From the NCBI GenBank assembly GCA_030524175.1, contig JAUNHC010000024.1:19302-83301 (forward strand): a DNA stretch of 64,000 nt, given 5' to 3'. The notes beneath the pieces were generated by a model, which did no database searches, had not been told where the DNA came from, and saw only the letters and a list, made by a program, of their open reading frames with translations. Positions 53,762-61,666 of this stretch are shown one piece after another. The translations under genes and the position numbers were made by a program. Every line of letters starts with the position of its first letter. Position 1 is the stretch's first letter. The DNA is from Eubacteriales bacterium. GTDB taxonomy: Bacteria > Bacillota > Clostridia > Lachnospirales > Lachnospiraceae.

Positions 53762-54772
53762 TTATTTTCGTTCCTTCACCTGGTTAATTAATGCGTCAAA
53801 AATAACTGCAAAGATGATGATCAGGCCTTTCACTGCATCCTGTGCAATAACGGGCACATTTAAAAATGTTAATGCATTGATTATGACGCCGATAATAAGT
53901 ACACCGACTATGGTACCCCCTATTGTGCCTTTCCCGCCAAGGGTACTGGTTCCTCCGATAACAGCCGCTGCGATGGCGTCCATCATAGCACCCTCTCCCA
54001 GGTTCGGAGAAATCTGACCCACACGGCACACTGTCACCAAAGCAGCCACAGATATACAGATTCCGTCGAAGATGTATACCTTTGTCTCTTCCTTTTTTAC
54101 ATTTATTCCTGAATATTCTGCAGCTTCTTTATTTCCTCCAAGAGCATACACTGCAACGCCCATCTTTGTCCTGTACAGGAGTACAGCGGCAATTGCACTC
54201 ATCAAACCAAATATCACCACCGGCATGGGCAGAAATCCGAAAACTTTTCCGCTTCCTATATAAATAGTTGCCGGGTGATTGAGAAACATGATCTTTCCTT
54301 CTGAGGCGAACAAGGTAACTCCCTTTGCCACAGACATCATAGCCAAGGTTGCCACAAAAGGCAGGAGTTTCATTCTGGTGATCAAAAAGCCGTTAATACC
54401 GCCTAAAACCACTCCCAAAAGCAGACACAACAGAACCAGCACCAGGAAATTCTCTCCGGTTGTAATATGTATCACACTGGCAACTACTGCAATCATTGTA
54501 AGTCCGTTGCCGCAGGCCAGATCAATTCCCCCTGTCATCAGCACAAAGGTTGCGCCCAAAGCCAAAATTCCTTTGGCTGAATTCTGTACTAAAATGCCAA
54601 GCAGATTGTCTGCGGTAAGAAAAGCCGGATTGACAATGGATGCCACAGCCATCAGGATGATCAGAATCAGGATACTGATGAGCCTGTTATAGGAAATATG
54701 TAATTTCTCCAATATGCTCTTCGCTGTTTTCCCCATCTTCTCCTTATCTCCTTCTTTTATAAATCCCGGCAT
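53762..54772 (-). CDS. Sugar ABC transporter permease (RbsC-like)
   Basis: The 336-residue membrane protein has about nine helices and the RbsC signatures FVLMTGGIDLACGNGL and AVIGGTSTLGGKGTIGGTIVG. Its first ATG overlaps the oxidoreductase stop as TGATG; an internal ATG at 54736 lies behind a strong GAAGGAGATAAGGAGAAG site and could be the true start. It shares the operon with a permease-ATPase fusion, so the membrane part may be a heterodimer of two permeases. Confidence 0.93.
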   Translation of the reverse strand: MPGFIKEGDKEKMGKTAKSILEKLHISYNRLISILILIILMAVASIVNPAFLTADNLLGILVQNSAKGILALGATFVLMTGGIDLACGNGLTMIAVVASVIHITTGENFLVLVLLCLLLGVVLGGINGFLITRMKLLPFVATLAMMSVAKGVTLFASEGKIMFLNHPATIYIGSGKVFGFLPMPVVIFGLMSAIAAVLLYRTKMGVAVYALGGNKEAAEYSGINVKKEETKVYIFDGICISVAALVTVCRVGQISPNLGEGAMMDAIAAAVIGGTSTLGGKGTIGGTIVGVLIIGVIINALTFLNVPVIAQDAVKGLIIIFAVIFDALINQVKERK

Positions 54773-55785
54773 CAGCGCCTGATCTCCGCCGGCATTCCTG
54801 TTCTGAGAGATTCAAAGCAGGCATCGATCGTCCTCACTGCCTCCACAGCCCGGTCATTATCAACAACATATGGCTCTCCGCTCAACGTGTTTGTGACAAA
54901 ATGGGCGATTTCCTCTCTCAATTTCCCGTGGACATGACCATAATATTCCGGCCAATAGGTAAGTTCCGGATATTCCACCGGCTTGTCACTACGGTATATG
55001 GACAATCCCTGGTCTTTAATGTCTATATAGCTGACACCCTCAGTTCCCACAACCTCCCCATAAGCCACAAAATCAAGGGAGCCGTCCGGCAATGCCCAGC
55101 ATAACTGGATACTTGCAACAATTCCATTATCAAAAGTGATGGTATTAAATACTGTATCCTTTCCGTTATATTTTGTATTTTTCTTCCCAACCCACTGGGA
55201 ATAAACCTTCACTGGCTTGGCTGGTTCAGCAAATGTAAGCATTGCCTCAAAATCGTGAACTCCCATATAGTGGAACATCGATATTTTTCCATTCAGTCTT
55301 TTTACAGTCCCGTTTGTGGATGAACGTTTGAAATACATAGATATCACATCACCCAGCTCACCCTTTTTCACAGCCTCGGCTGTATACTGATATCTCCCAT
55401 CCCATTTCAGCACATGCCCTACCATCAGACGGATATTATTCTCCTTCGCCAGACGAAGAATTTCCAAAGCTTCTTCTGTATTCCTGGCAATTGGTTTTTC
55501 AAGAAGAATATCCTTTCCTGCAGCGGCTACAGGCCTTACTGCATCCAGATGATATGTCTCCGACACCGCGATAGAAACCGCATCAATCTCTTCTGACTTC
55601 AGCATTGTCTCAATGTCCGTGTAATATTTACACCCCAATTTCCCGGAAAGTCTCACTGCTGCTTCCTCATTTACATCACAGACTGCTGCAAGCTCTGCAT
55701 TTGGCAGTTCATTGATGATGTCTGCGTGCTTCTCCCCAAAATACCCGCATCCAATCACTGCCATACGAAGTCCTTGTCCTTTCAT
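54772..55785 (-). CDS. Gfo/Idh/MocA-family oxidoreductase
   Basis: The 337-residue NAD(P)-dependent enzyme has an N-terminal Rossmann fold with MAVIGCGYFGEKHADI (GxGxxG variant), VCDVNEEAA, and the catalytic EKP motif in DILLEKPIARN (about 93-104). The C-terminal alpha/beta domain binds a sugar or inositol. ATG at 55785 follows GGAGAGGTAAC. It is the first gene of the sugar operon, divergent from an AraC gene. Substrate unknown; inositol, sugar alcohol or amino-sugar dehydrogenation are all possible. Confidence 0.92.
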   Translation of the reverse strand: MKGQGLRMAVIGCGYFGEKHADIINELPNAELAAVCDVNEEAAVRLSGKLGCKYYTDIETMLKSEEIDAVSIAVSETYHLDAVRPVAAAGKDILLEKPIARNTEEALEILRLAKENNIRLMVGHVLKWDGRYQYTAEAVKKGELGDVISMYFKRSSTNGTVKRLNGKISMFHYMGVHDFEAMLTFAEPAKPVKVYSQWVGKKNTKYNGKDTVFNTITFDNGIVASIQLCWALPDGSLDFVAYGEVVGTEGVSYIDIKDQGLSIYRSDKPVEYPELTYWPEYYGHVHGKLREEIAHFVTNTLSGEPYVVDNDRAVEAVRTIDACFESLRTGMPAEIRR

Positions 55786-56068
55786 GTTACCTCTCCTTTC
55801 TTTTGCTCAGAACCATATTGCTGTTTTGGGGATGCCTGACGTTCAACAGCACCCCATCGCTTTTCTGTAAGTCCATCATATATAACTTGGAAGGATTTGT
55901 ATTTGCACTTTTTTAATGAGATGTTACACATATTTATTTGTAAATTACCCATTTACTATATTTATTTTTTATATTTTTATATAATATGCCTATTAATTCT
56001 GTATTTTTTGAATTAAAAAGATTTGTTTTTTGTTTAAAATGCTGTGTTTTTAGTATTTTTCGACCCGC
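55786..56068. other. AT-rich divergent intergenic region
   Basis: No gene is visible. The stretch holds the regulatory region of the oxidoreductase operon on the minus strand, whose promoter I cannot fix, and it is strongly AT-rich from about 55910. Confidence 0.5.
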
Positions 56069-56097
56069 TTGATATAACATGCAATTTTTGCTATAAT
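56069..56097 (+). promoter_or_regulatory. Promoter of the AraC-type regulator gene
   Basis: TTGATA (56069-56074), a 17-nt spacer and TATAAT (56092-56097) lie about 110 nt before the start codon. Arms TTTTGC and GCAAAA flank the -10 box and may be an operator for autoregulation. Confidence 0.7.
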
Positions 56098-56208
56098 TTG
56101 CAAAATTTATATATACCCTGGTTGCATATTTTTACGCTTTATGGAAAGACAACTGCTTCTCCCGGCTGGATGGATTACTAAGATATACTTGCAGAAAGGA
56201 GGATTCCT

Positions 56209-57381
56209 ATGATTCAAAACCTGAACCCTTTGACATTTTCAAAGTACGGGCAGATTTTTACACCAAAAGAATATACGCAAATGAAAAATGAATCCTCCAA
56301 AACCCGCCGCTTTCTTAAAGCCTCCCCTTTGTTTTTTACCGGCGGACACCATTTGTTTCTGGATGTTGTTGAGTTCCCCACTCTGCTTATGATCATGTAC
56401 GACCAATGTGCCTTATCTTCCAATAAATATGACATCTATCTTTTGGACAAGCCTGTACGCCTTGAACCAAGAGTATATTTTCGTATTATCCCCATGCATC
56501 ACAGCTGTTCCGTGGAGTTCTATCCTTCCTCAGTCCCTCTGGACCAGTATTTTTATTCGCTTCCGGATCACATCAGCGCAGAATATAAAGTTCAGATACC
56601 AAGAATCTACGTAGCCTTTTATCAGGAAAAAGAAAAGGGATTCTACTTTAAGGGTGAGCATCATCCTTGCTGGGAACTGGCATACGTAGATATAGGAGAA
56701 ATGTATAGTGTTGTAAATAATCAGAAGTCAGTGGTACGCCAGGGTGAGCTTGTGTTTTACGCACCAAACCAGCACCATATCCAATATGCAGCTAAAAATA
56801 TTTCAGTGAATTTTTTCTCTATTTCATTTGATCTGGAACTGGAAATGACCTCATGGGATTTGCTGTTAAACCAGAAGTTCAGGATTTCACGGTCACATGC
56901 CTCCCTTTTAAACAAGATCATCCAGGAATCCACCAGCTCCAATCTCTATTCTGCCGATATGATGCAATGCCATCTCAAAGAATTTATGGTTCTCTTCCTG
57001 CGCACCCTTACCCCGCGGGCAGATAACCAACTGCCATACACCACACTAAAACAGAACTCTGAAGAAAACATTATAGAAGAGGTATGCAATTATGTGAACG
57101 AAAATATCTTTCAGCCAATTACTGTAAGCGATATTGCACAGCATGTAAATTTGAGCGTACCCTATCTGTCCTCGCTTTTTCACCGAAAAAAAGAAGTAAG
57201 GCTGATAGAATATATTACTCATAAAAAATTGGAAAAAAGTAAAGAAATGATACGAGATGGACAATATACGATTACTCAGATTGCAGAAATGCTGGGCTAC
57301 TCTTCTCTCCACTATTTCTCCAGAGTATTTAAAGCCCATTATAATATAGCCCCTTCGGAATATGCGAAGGCATTGAGATGA
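56209..57381 (+). CDS. AraC-family transcriptional regulator
   Basis: The 390-residue protein has a cupin-like N-terminal half (about 130-230) and a C-terminal AraC DNA-binding domain (about 290-388). Its two helix-turn-helix motifs lie in NIFQPITVSDIAQHVNLS and YTITQIAEMLGYSSLHYF. ATG follows GAAAGGAGGATTCCT. It is divergent from the sugar-transport/oxidoreductase operon and is the obvious candidate to regulate it. A terminator follows at 57411-57464. Confidence 0.93.
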   Translation: MIQNLNPLTFSKYGQIFTPKEYTQMKNESSKTRRFLKASPLFFTGGHHLFLDVVEFPTLLMIMYDQCALSSNKYDIYLLDKPVRLEPRVYFRIIPMHHSCSVEFYPSSVPLDQYFYSLPDHISAEYKVQIPRIYVAFYQEKEKGFYFKGEHHPCWELAYVDIGEMYSVVNNQKSVVRQGELVFYAPNQHHIQYAAKNISVNFFSISFDLELEMTSWDLLLNQKFRISRSHASLLNKIIQESTSSNLYSADMMQCHLKEFMVLFLRTLTPRADNQLPYTTLKQNSEENIIEEVCNYVNENIFQPITVSDIAQHVNLSVPYLSSLFHRKKEVRLIEYITHKKLEKSKEMIRDGQYTITQIAEMLGYSSLHYFSRVFKAHYNIAPSEYAKALR

Positions 57382-57410
57382 TCCCCTTACGCCGCAGCGC
57401 ACCGGCATAT

Positions 57411-57464
57411 AAAAAAGTGCCGGAAGCCAGCGGTCTGTTAAACCGCTGCTCCGGCACTTTTTTG
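57411..57464 (+). terminator. Strong bidirectional terminator
   Basis: A GTGCCGGA/TCCGGCAC stem with an inner CAGCGGT/ACCGCTG stem is flanked by six A and six T, so it can end both the AraC gene and the convergent nucleoside hydrolase gene. Confidence 0.9.
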
Positions 57465-57498
57465 TTGCTGTTCTACATGATCATAGAGTCAGCTCATA

Positions 57499-58626
57499 TT
57501 AAAATTCTGTGCTGTACAGCTGAGCTACGAAATCCCAGTATGCTTCGCCGTCCACATCATAAACAACCGTACAGGTAGCAGATTTTGCAGGGCCTGTGCC
57601 TTCTGCCCAGGCAACAGACTCACCATAGGTATATCCCATATTAGTTTCCATAGCGATATCACGTACATCTGTCTTGGAAATCAGATCCGGGCAAAGGAAG
57701 ATTCCGGGAACCTGTGCATCCCAAAGCTTCTGCTGACGGTCAGGCTCATCGATAAATCTTGGCAGTGCATATTCTTCAATCATCTTATTGTAGATGGTGT
57801 CACCGCTCTCAACAATATGCTCTACAAGATCTTTTGTCAGTACCTGGTTGTAGGAAATATCATGCGGAACCACTACCTGCTGGGGGAAATCAGCCTGCAG
57901 ACAAATATCTACTGCTTCCGGATCATAATACCAGTTTCTCTCTGCACATGGGGTATCATTTCCAGGAACATCAATTGCGCCGCCCATGTAATAAATGCCT
58001 GCTGTCTTAGCTGCAAATCCAGGATCACTCTGTATTGCCATAGCAACGTTAGTACAAGCACCTACAGCGATGATCGTCACCTTGCCGGGATTGGCGTTAA
58101 CCTGCTCTACCATGAACTCCCACGCTTTGTCTTCCTGTGGCTTAAGTGTGCTGTATCCCCAGGTCTCATCCTCAAGGTCACCAAGATTGTCATAAGAAAT
58201 GGTGTCTCCATAAGTGAGAACCTTGTCCATACTCTTAATACGTTTTAATCCGTTTGCTTCAATTGTTGCATCATCGTGAAGTCCTAAAGTCGGTCTGTCT
58301 GTACCCATGTAAACAGGGATATCGTCCCGTCCGGCTTTTTCAAGCTGATTGAGGATTGCAGTGGTACCTTCAGCAATTGTAACATTACCGCCCACAGATG
58401 TTACTCCCAAAAGATCGATCCAGTTTGCAGCATCTGCCTGAAGCAGCATAAAAAGCGCATAAGTGTCATCTCCGAAATACCCCATATCTGTATCGAAGAT
58501 AACCTTGTTAGATTCCGCATTCGTTACAATCTTATAGTCCTCCAGAGGAGCTGCTGCTGCAGTCAATGGAGAAAGCATTGTTCCGACCATTCCCGCCGTG
58601 AGTAACATTGATACTAATTTTTTCAT
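57499..58626 (-). CDS. Secreted inosine/uridine-preferring nucleoside hydrolase
   Basis: The 375-residue protein has a signal peptide (about 1-26, ending AAAAP). The calcium-binding opening of nucleoside hydrolases is VIFDTDMGYFGDDTYALF (about 42-59), near the usual DTDPGxDDxxA. ACTNVAMAIQ, YYMGGAID and CAERNWYYDPEAV with the downstream AEGTGPAKSA part follow the family order. It would split extracellular nucleosides into ribose and base for import. It has its own terminator and a CRP-like site upstream. The Pro-to-Met change in the DTDP motif is unusual. Confidence 0.9.
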   Translation of the reverse strand: MKKLVSMLLTAGMVGTMLSPLTAAAAPLEDYKIVTNAESNKVIFDTDMGYFGDDTYALFMLLQADAANWIDLLGVTSVGGNVTIAEGTTAILNQLEKAGRDDIPVYMGTDRPTLGLHDDATIEANGLKRIKSMDKVLTYGDTISYDNLGDLEDETWGYSTLKPQEDKAWEFMVEQVNANPGKVTIIAVGACTNVAMAIQSDPGFAAKTAGIYYMGGAIDVPGNDTPCAERNWYYDPEAVDICLQADFPQQVVVPHDISYNQVLTKDLVEHIVESGDTIYNKMIEEYALPRFIDEPDRQQKLWDAQVPGIFLCPDLISKTDVRDIAMETNMGYTYGESVAWAEGTGPAKSATCTVVYDVDGEAYWDFVAQLYSTEF

Positions 58627-58821
58627 GAGTATCCTCCTTCATATTTAACTTATTAAGTATATATTTTTGTTATTTTCACATCCGGTTTTATCCCTTTTCC
58701 TCCGAAAAGTTTGGCCAGTCCTCTCCGATGATGAAGCAGGATAACTCGGCTGATCCAATTCCCATGATTTTCAGGCTTCCCCAAATACCTCCGGGTAACC
58801 ATATACCTTCATGTTGTAGAG
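58627..58821 (-). other. Long leader of the nucleoside hydrolase gene
   Basis: About 190 nt lie between the predicted start of transcription and the ATG. The stretch includes short open frames (for example 49 codons from an ATG near 58793) and GC-rich segments that could fold. I cannot match it to a known riboswitch. Confidence 0.35.
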
Positions 58822-58864
58822 ATTATATAATGTTTAGTTGAGTTAATCTGTGATAGGAATCACA
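58822..58864 (-). promoter_or_regulatory. -10 box with a CRP-like palindrome for the nucleoside hydrolase
   Basis: A perfect palindrome TGTGAT-4 nt-ATCACA (58849-58864) lies so that its centre is about 41 nt upstream of the start predicted from TATAAT (58822-58827), with no clear -35 box. This is the position of a class II Crp/Fnr-type activator site. Confidence 0.55.
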
Positions 58865-59011
58865 AAGGTGTAAATACATTTTCATTTAATCTCAAATTAA
58901 AAATAAACAACTTTCATTACATACCTGTAAATATATATTTATAAGGTCTTATCACTTAACTATTTCATTATATTTAATTGTTTAAAAGATAAAATCCTGT
59001 TAAAAACCAAA

Positions 59012-59032
59012 TGCGGCTGTCAATCAGCCGCA
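59012..59032 (-). terminator. Second terminator hairpin downstream of the rhamnosidase gene
   Basis: A perfect 8-bp stem TGCGGCTG/CAGCCGCA with a 5-nt loop is followed on the minus strand by TTTGGTTTTTAAC. It lies beyond the stronger terminator at 59053-59084. The stretch 58870-59011 between it and the nucleoside hydrolase promoter region is AT-rich and without a gene. Confidence 0.65.
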
Positions 59033-59052
59033 CTCATATATAAAAAAAATAG

Positions 59053-59084
59053 GGGGTGTTCTAAAATGATATTTAAAACACCCC
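59053..59084 (-). terminator. Terminator of the rhamnosidase gene
   Basis: GGGGTGTT (59053-59060) pairs with AACACCCC (59077-59084). On the minus strand TATTTTTTTTA follows, so this is a strong terminator about 25 nt after the stop codon. Confidence 0.88.
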
Positions 59085-59108
59085 GTAAAATTTATTTTGT
59101 TCTATATT

Positions 59109-61268
59109 TTATCCCCAGAAAGTATAACTTCCCGGTTCCACCACATACTCTCTTCCGTCAATGATAACAACGCTTTCAGATGGTGTGGTGATCTCGTATT
59201 TAATCCTGTCCTCCTGCCAGGTCCAGCGGGAACTCACCAGCCCTTTCCGTGTGCGGATAGATGCTTCCAGCCACTCCAGGCGCTGATCTGCCTTTGGCTC
59301 AATCCGGATTTTTTCAAAGCCGGGGGCATCCTCAACCACATTGATTCCGGCTGCCACTTCATAGACCCAGTCTGCTACAGAGCCATATGCATAGTGATTA
59401 AAGGAATTCATATCTGTACTCCAGAACTCACCGTTTTCCATAATGCCGTCCCAATGTTCCCAAATAGTGGTAGCTCCTTTTTCCACAGAGTACAGCCATG
59501 ACGGATATTCTTTCCTCAGAAGCAGGGTGTATGCCAAATCTGTATGATCATACTTGCTCAATACCGGAAGAATATATGGTGTACCTACAAATCCCGTACG
59601 CATCTGGCTGCCGTCTTTTTTAATCAGCTCTGCCAGTTCATCTGCTGCCTTCTGCAGGTCTTCTGCCAGCTCAAACCATATTGCCAGGATATACTCTGTC
59701 TGTGTCTTGTATTCCGGGTACGTCTTTCGGAATTTTTCCACAATATTATGATATAGAACTTCGTATGATGCTACATCCTCTCCCAGCAACTTACCTGCTT
59801 TCACAAAAAGGCTGGTAGAATATGCATAAAATGCCGAAGCTATAAAATCTTCCCTTGAAGAGCCTTTATAGCTGCCAACCGGTGCATCCAGGCCAAGCCA
59901 GTCACCGAAATGTTCCCCGCCTGTCCACAAAAACTTATCCTTAGTCGCGCCTGTAATATAGTCCACCCAACGCTTCATGCTTTCAAACTGTTCTGCCAGT
60001 ATCTCTTTGTCCCCATAGGTAAGGTACATCTGCCATGGACAGATTGTGGCCGCGTCCGCCCAGGCAGCGCTTGGCCCTTCATCCGGAAGGAAATTGGGGA
60101 TCACATGTCCTACTGCACCATCTGCCCGCTGCTCTGCTGCCAGATCATGCAGCCACTTTCTGTAAAACTTCTGCGTGTCATAGTTATAGCTGGCAGCTTT
60201 GATAAACACCTGTGCATCACCGGTCCAGCCCAGCCGCTCATCCCTTTGAGGGCAATCTGTAGGCACATCAAGAAAATTATCCTTCTGCCCCCAGAAAATG
60301 TTGGAAAACAGCTGATTAAGCCCGGCATCTGAACAGCGAAGGCTGCCTGTTTTTTTCATATTTGAATAAACAGCAACTGCCGTAAACTGTTCCGCAGCTG
60401 CTTTTCCCGGAAATTCAACCAGTTTAATATACCGGAAACCATAGAAAGTCAATACAGGATGCCAAGTCTGCACGCCGTCTTTACAGGTATAAATCAGCTC
60501 TGCCTTAGCACTGCGGTAATTGTCATTATAGAAATTCCCCTGCTGGTCCAGAACTTCGCCGTGAAGAATTTTTACAGTGTCTCCTGCTTTGGCGTTCACA
60601 TGAAATTCTACATACCCGGTCACTTCCTGTCCGAAATCCACAACTGTCTCGCCAGCCGGTGTGACAAATATGGATTTTGCCTGCACGCGCTCCATTTCTC
60701 GGATTTCCTCACCCTCCTGAGGAATGAGAGTTTCCCACGGACCTTCAAATTCCGCTGTCTCAGCCCATTTCTTCCGTGTATAGGATGCATCATAAATTTC
60801 GCCGTCATAAATCTCACTGAACCGGATCTGACTTTCCCCACAGTTCCATGATTTATCAGTGGCAATGACTTCCTGTGTTCCGTCAGTATAGACTACATGC
60901 AGTTCTGCCAGAAGACCAGTCTTACGGGCAGCCCTTCTGATTCTGTCCTCTGTCATCATCCACCCGGGCATACTGGAACTATACCATCCTTTTCCTACCA
61001 AAACTGACAGTTCATTTTCAGCTTTCAGAAGCTCTGTCACATCATACTGCTGATACTGCAGACGCTTTTCATAGGCTGTCCAGCCCGGGGCCAGAATATA
61101 TTCGCCCACACGTTTTCCGTTTATCCTCGCTTCATATACGCCAAGGGCTGTAATTAACAATTCTGCTCCGGCAACCTCTTTCTCTGGACTCCATGCCTTT
61201 TGAAATACCGGACAAATATCCCCCATATCCTCCTGCGGACGTATCCACTGTGCCTTCCATTCTCTCAT
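59109..61268 (-). CDS. GH78-family alpha-L-rhamnosidase
   Basis: The 719-residue cytoplasmic enzyme has N-terminal beta-sandwich domains (WKAQWIRPQEDM; EARINGKRVGEYILAPGWTAY; IRFSEIYDGEIYDA) and a catalytic (alpha/alpha)6 barrel (about 290-640). The signature DCPQRDERLGWTGDAQVF holds the likely catalytic acids, and WEHWDGIMENGEF with SFNHYAYGSVADWVYE follows. It would remove terminal alpha-L-rhamnose from plant glycosides or pectic fragments. ATG at 61268 follows GGGAGGATTAAAA. It stands alone with its own terminators, and no signal peptide is visible. Confidence 0.93.
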   Translation of the reverse strand: MREWKAQWIRPQEDMGDICPVFQKAWSPEKEVAGAELLITALGVYEARINGKRVGEYILAPGWTAYEKRLQYQQYDVTELLKAENELSVLVGKGWYSSSMPGWMMTEDRIRRAARKTGLLAELHVVYTDGTQEVIATDKSWNCGESQIRFSEIYDGEIYDASYTRKKWAETAEFEGPWETLIPQEGEEIREMERVQAKSIFVTPAGETVVDFGQEVTGYVEFHVNAKAGDTVKILHGEVLDQQGNFYNDNYRSAKAELIYTCKDGVQTWHPVLTFYGFRYIKLVEFPGKAAAEQFTAVAVYSNMKKTGSLRCSDAGLNQLFSNIFWGQKDNFLDVPTDCPQRDERLGWTGDAQVFIKAASYNYDTQKFYRKWLHDLAAEQRADGAVGHVIPNFLPDEGPSAAWADAATICPWQMYLTYGDKEILAEQFESMKRWVDYITGATKDKFLWTGGEHFGDWLGLDAPVGSYKGSSREDFIASAFYAYSTSLFVKAGKLLGEDVASYEVLYHNIVEKFRKTYPEYKTQTEYILAIWFELAEDLQKAADELAELIKKDGSQMRTGFVGTPYILPVLSKYDHTDLAYTLLLRKEYPSWLYSVEKGATTIWEHWDGIMENGEFWSTDMNSFNHYAYGSVADWVYEVAAGINVVEDAPGFEKIRIEPKADQRLEWLEASIRTRKGLVSSRWTWQEDRIKYEITTPSESVVIIDGREYVVEPGSYTFWG

Positions 61269-61314
61269 TTTTAATCCTCCCAACTACATACTGTTATGTT
61301 TATATAAATGTCCT

Positions 61315-61521
61315 GATGTCGGGGTCAGAAGGGAGCCGGGGCGGGTGCTGTCCTCTCCAGACAGACTTGCGGAAGCGCGCCTGAAAATCCAGTGCTTACG
61401 AAGACTTAGGCGCGAAGGCTTTCCTGAGCGTCTTAGTCGCAGTTAGTACTTAGTTGAAGGGAAGCGAGCGTCTGCCTGAAGAGGACAGCATCCGCCCCGG
61501 CTCCCTTTTGATCCCGACATC
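61315..61521. repeat. 207-bp inverted-repeat element with 52-nt arms
   Basis: Two 52-nt arms (61315-61366 and 61470-61521) are inverted copies matching at 47 of 52 positions. The 103-nt centre holds further small inverted repeats (CGCGCCT at 61376-61382 with AGGCGCG at 61408-61414; AAGAC at 61401 with GTCTT at 61430). It is much richer in GC than its AT-rich flanks. No gene is visible in it. This looks like a non-coding mobile repeat (MITE-like) or a structured RNA. Confidence 0.85.
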
Positions 61522-61620
61522 ATGTCCTTTCACTATATCATTTCCCCAGCTATTTAAACATAGAAAATCCAGCATATTTGAATGTAAAATCCAAGCGTAT
61601 TAAAAATAATTTTCCGCACT

Positions 61621-61653
61621 AAAAAAGGCCCAGGCAATGCCTTCAGGCCTTTC
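61621..61653 (-). terminator. Terminator of the secreted esterase gene
   Basis: AAAGGCC/GGCCTTT arms with inner AGGC/GCCT pairing are followed on the minus strand by a T-run ending TTTTTTAGT, 14 nt after the stop codon. Confidence 0.8.
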
Positions 61654-61666
61654 CGCTCACTGCTTC

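Noticed and set aside
58627-58821. Riboswitch upstream of the nucleoside hydrolase
   Set aside because: I compared it with remembered purine, TPP, SAM, THF and ZTP consensus elements and found no convincing match.
61315-61521. Insertion sequence
   Set aside because: The inverted repeats enclose only 103 nt and no transposase gene; it may be MITE-like, but not a complete IS.
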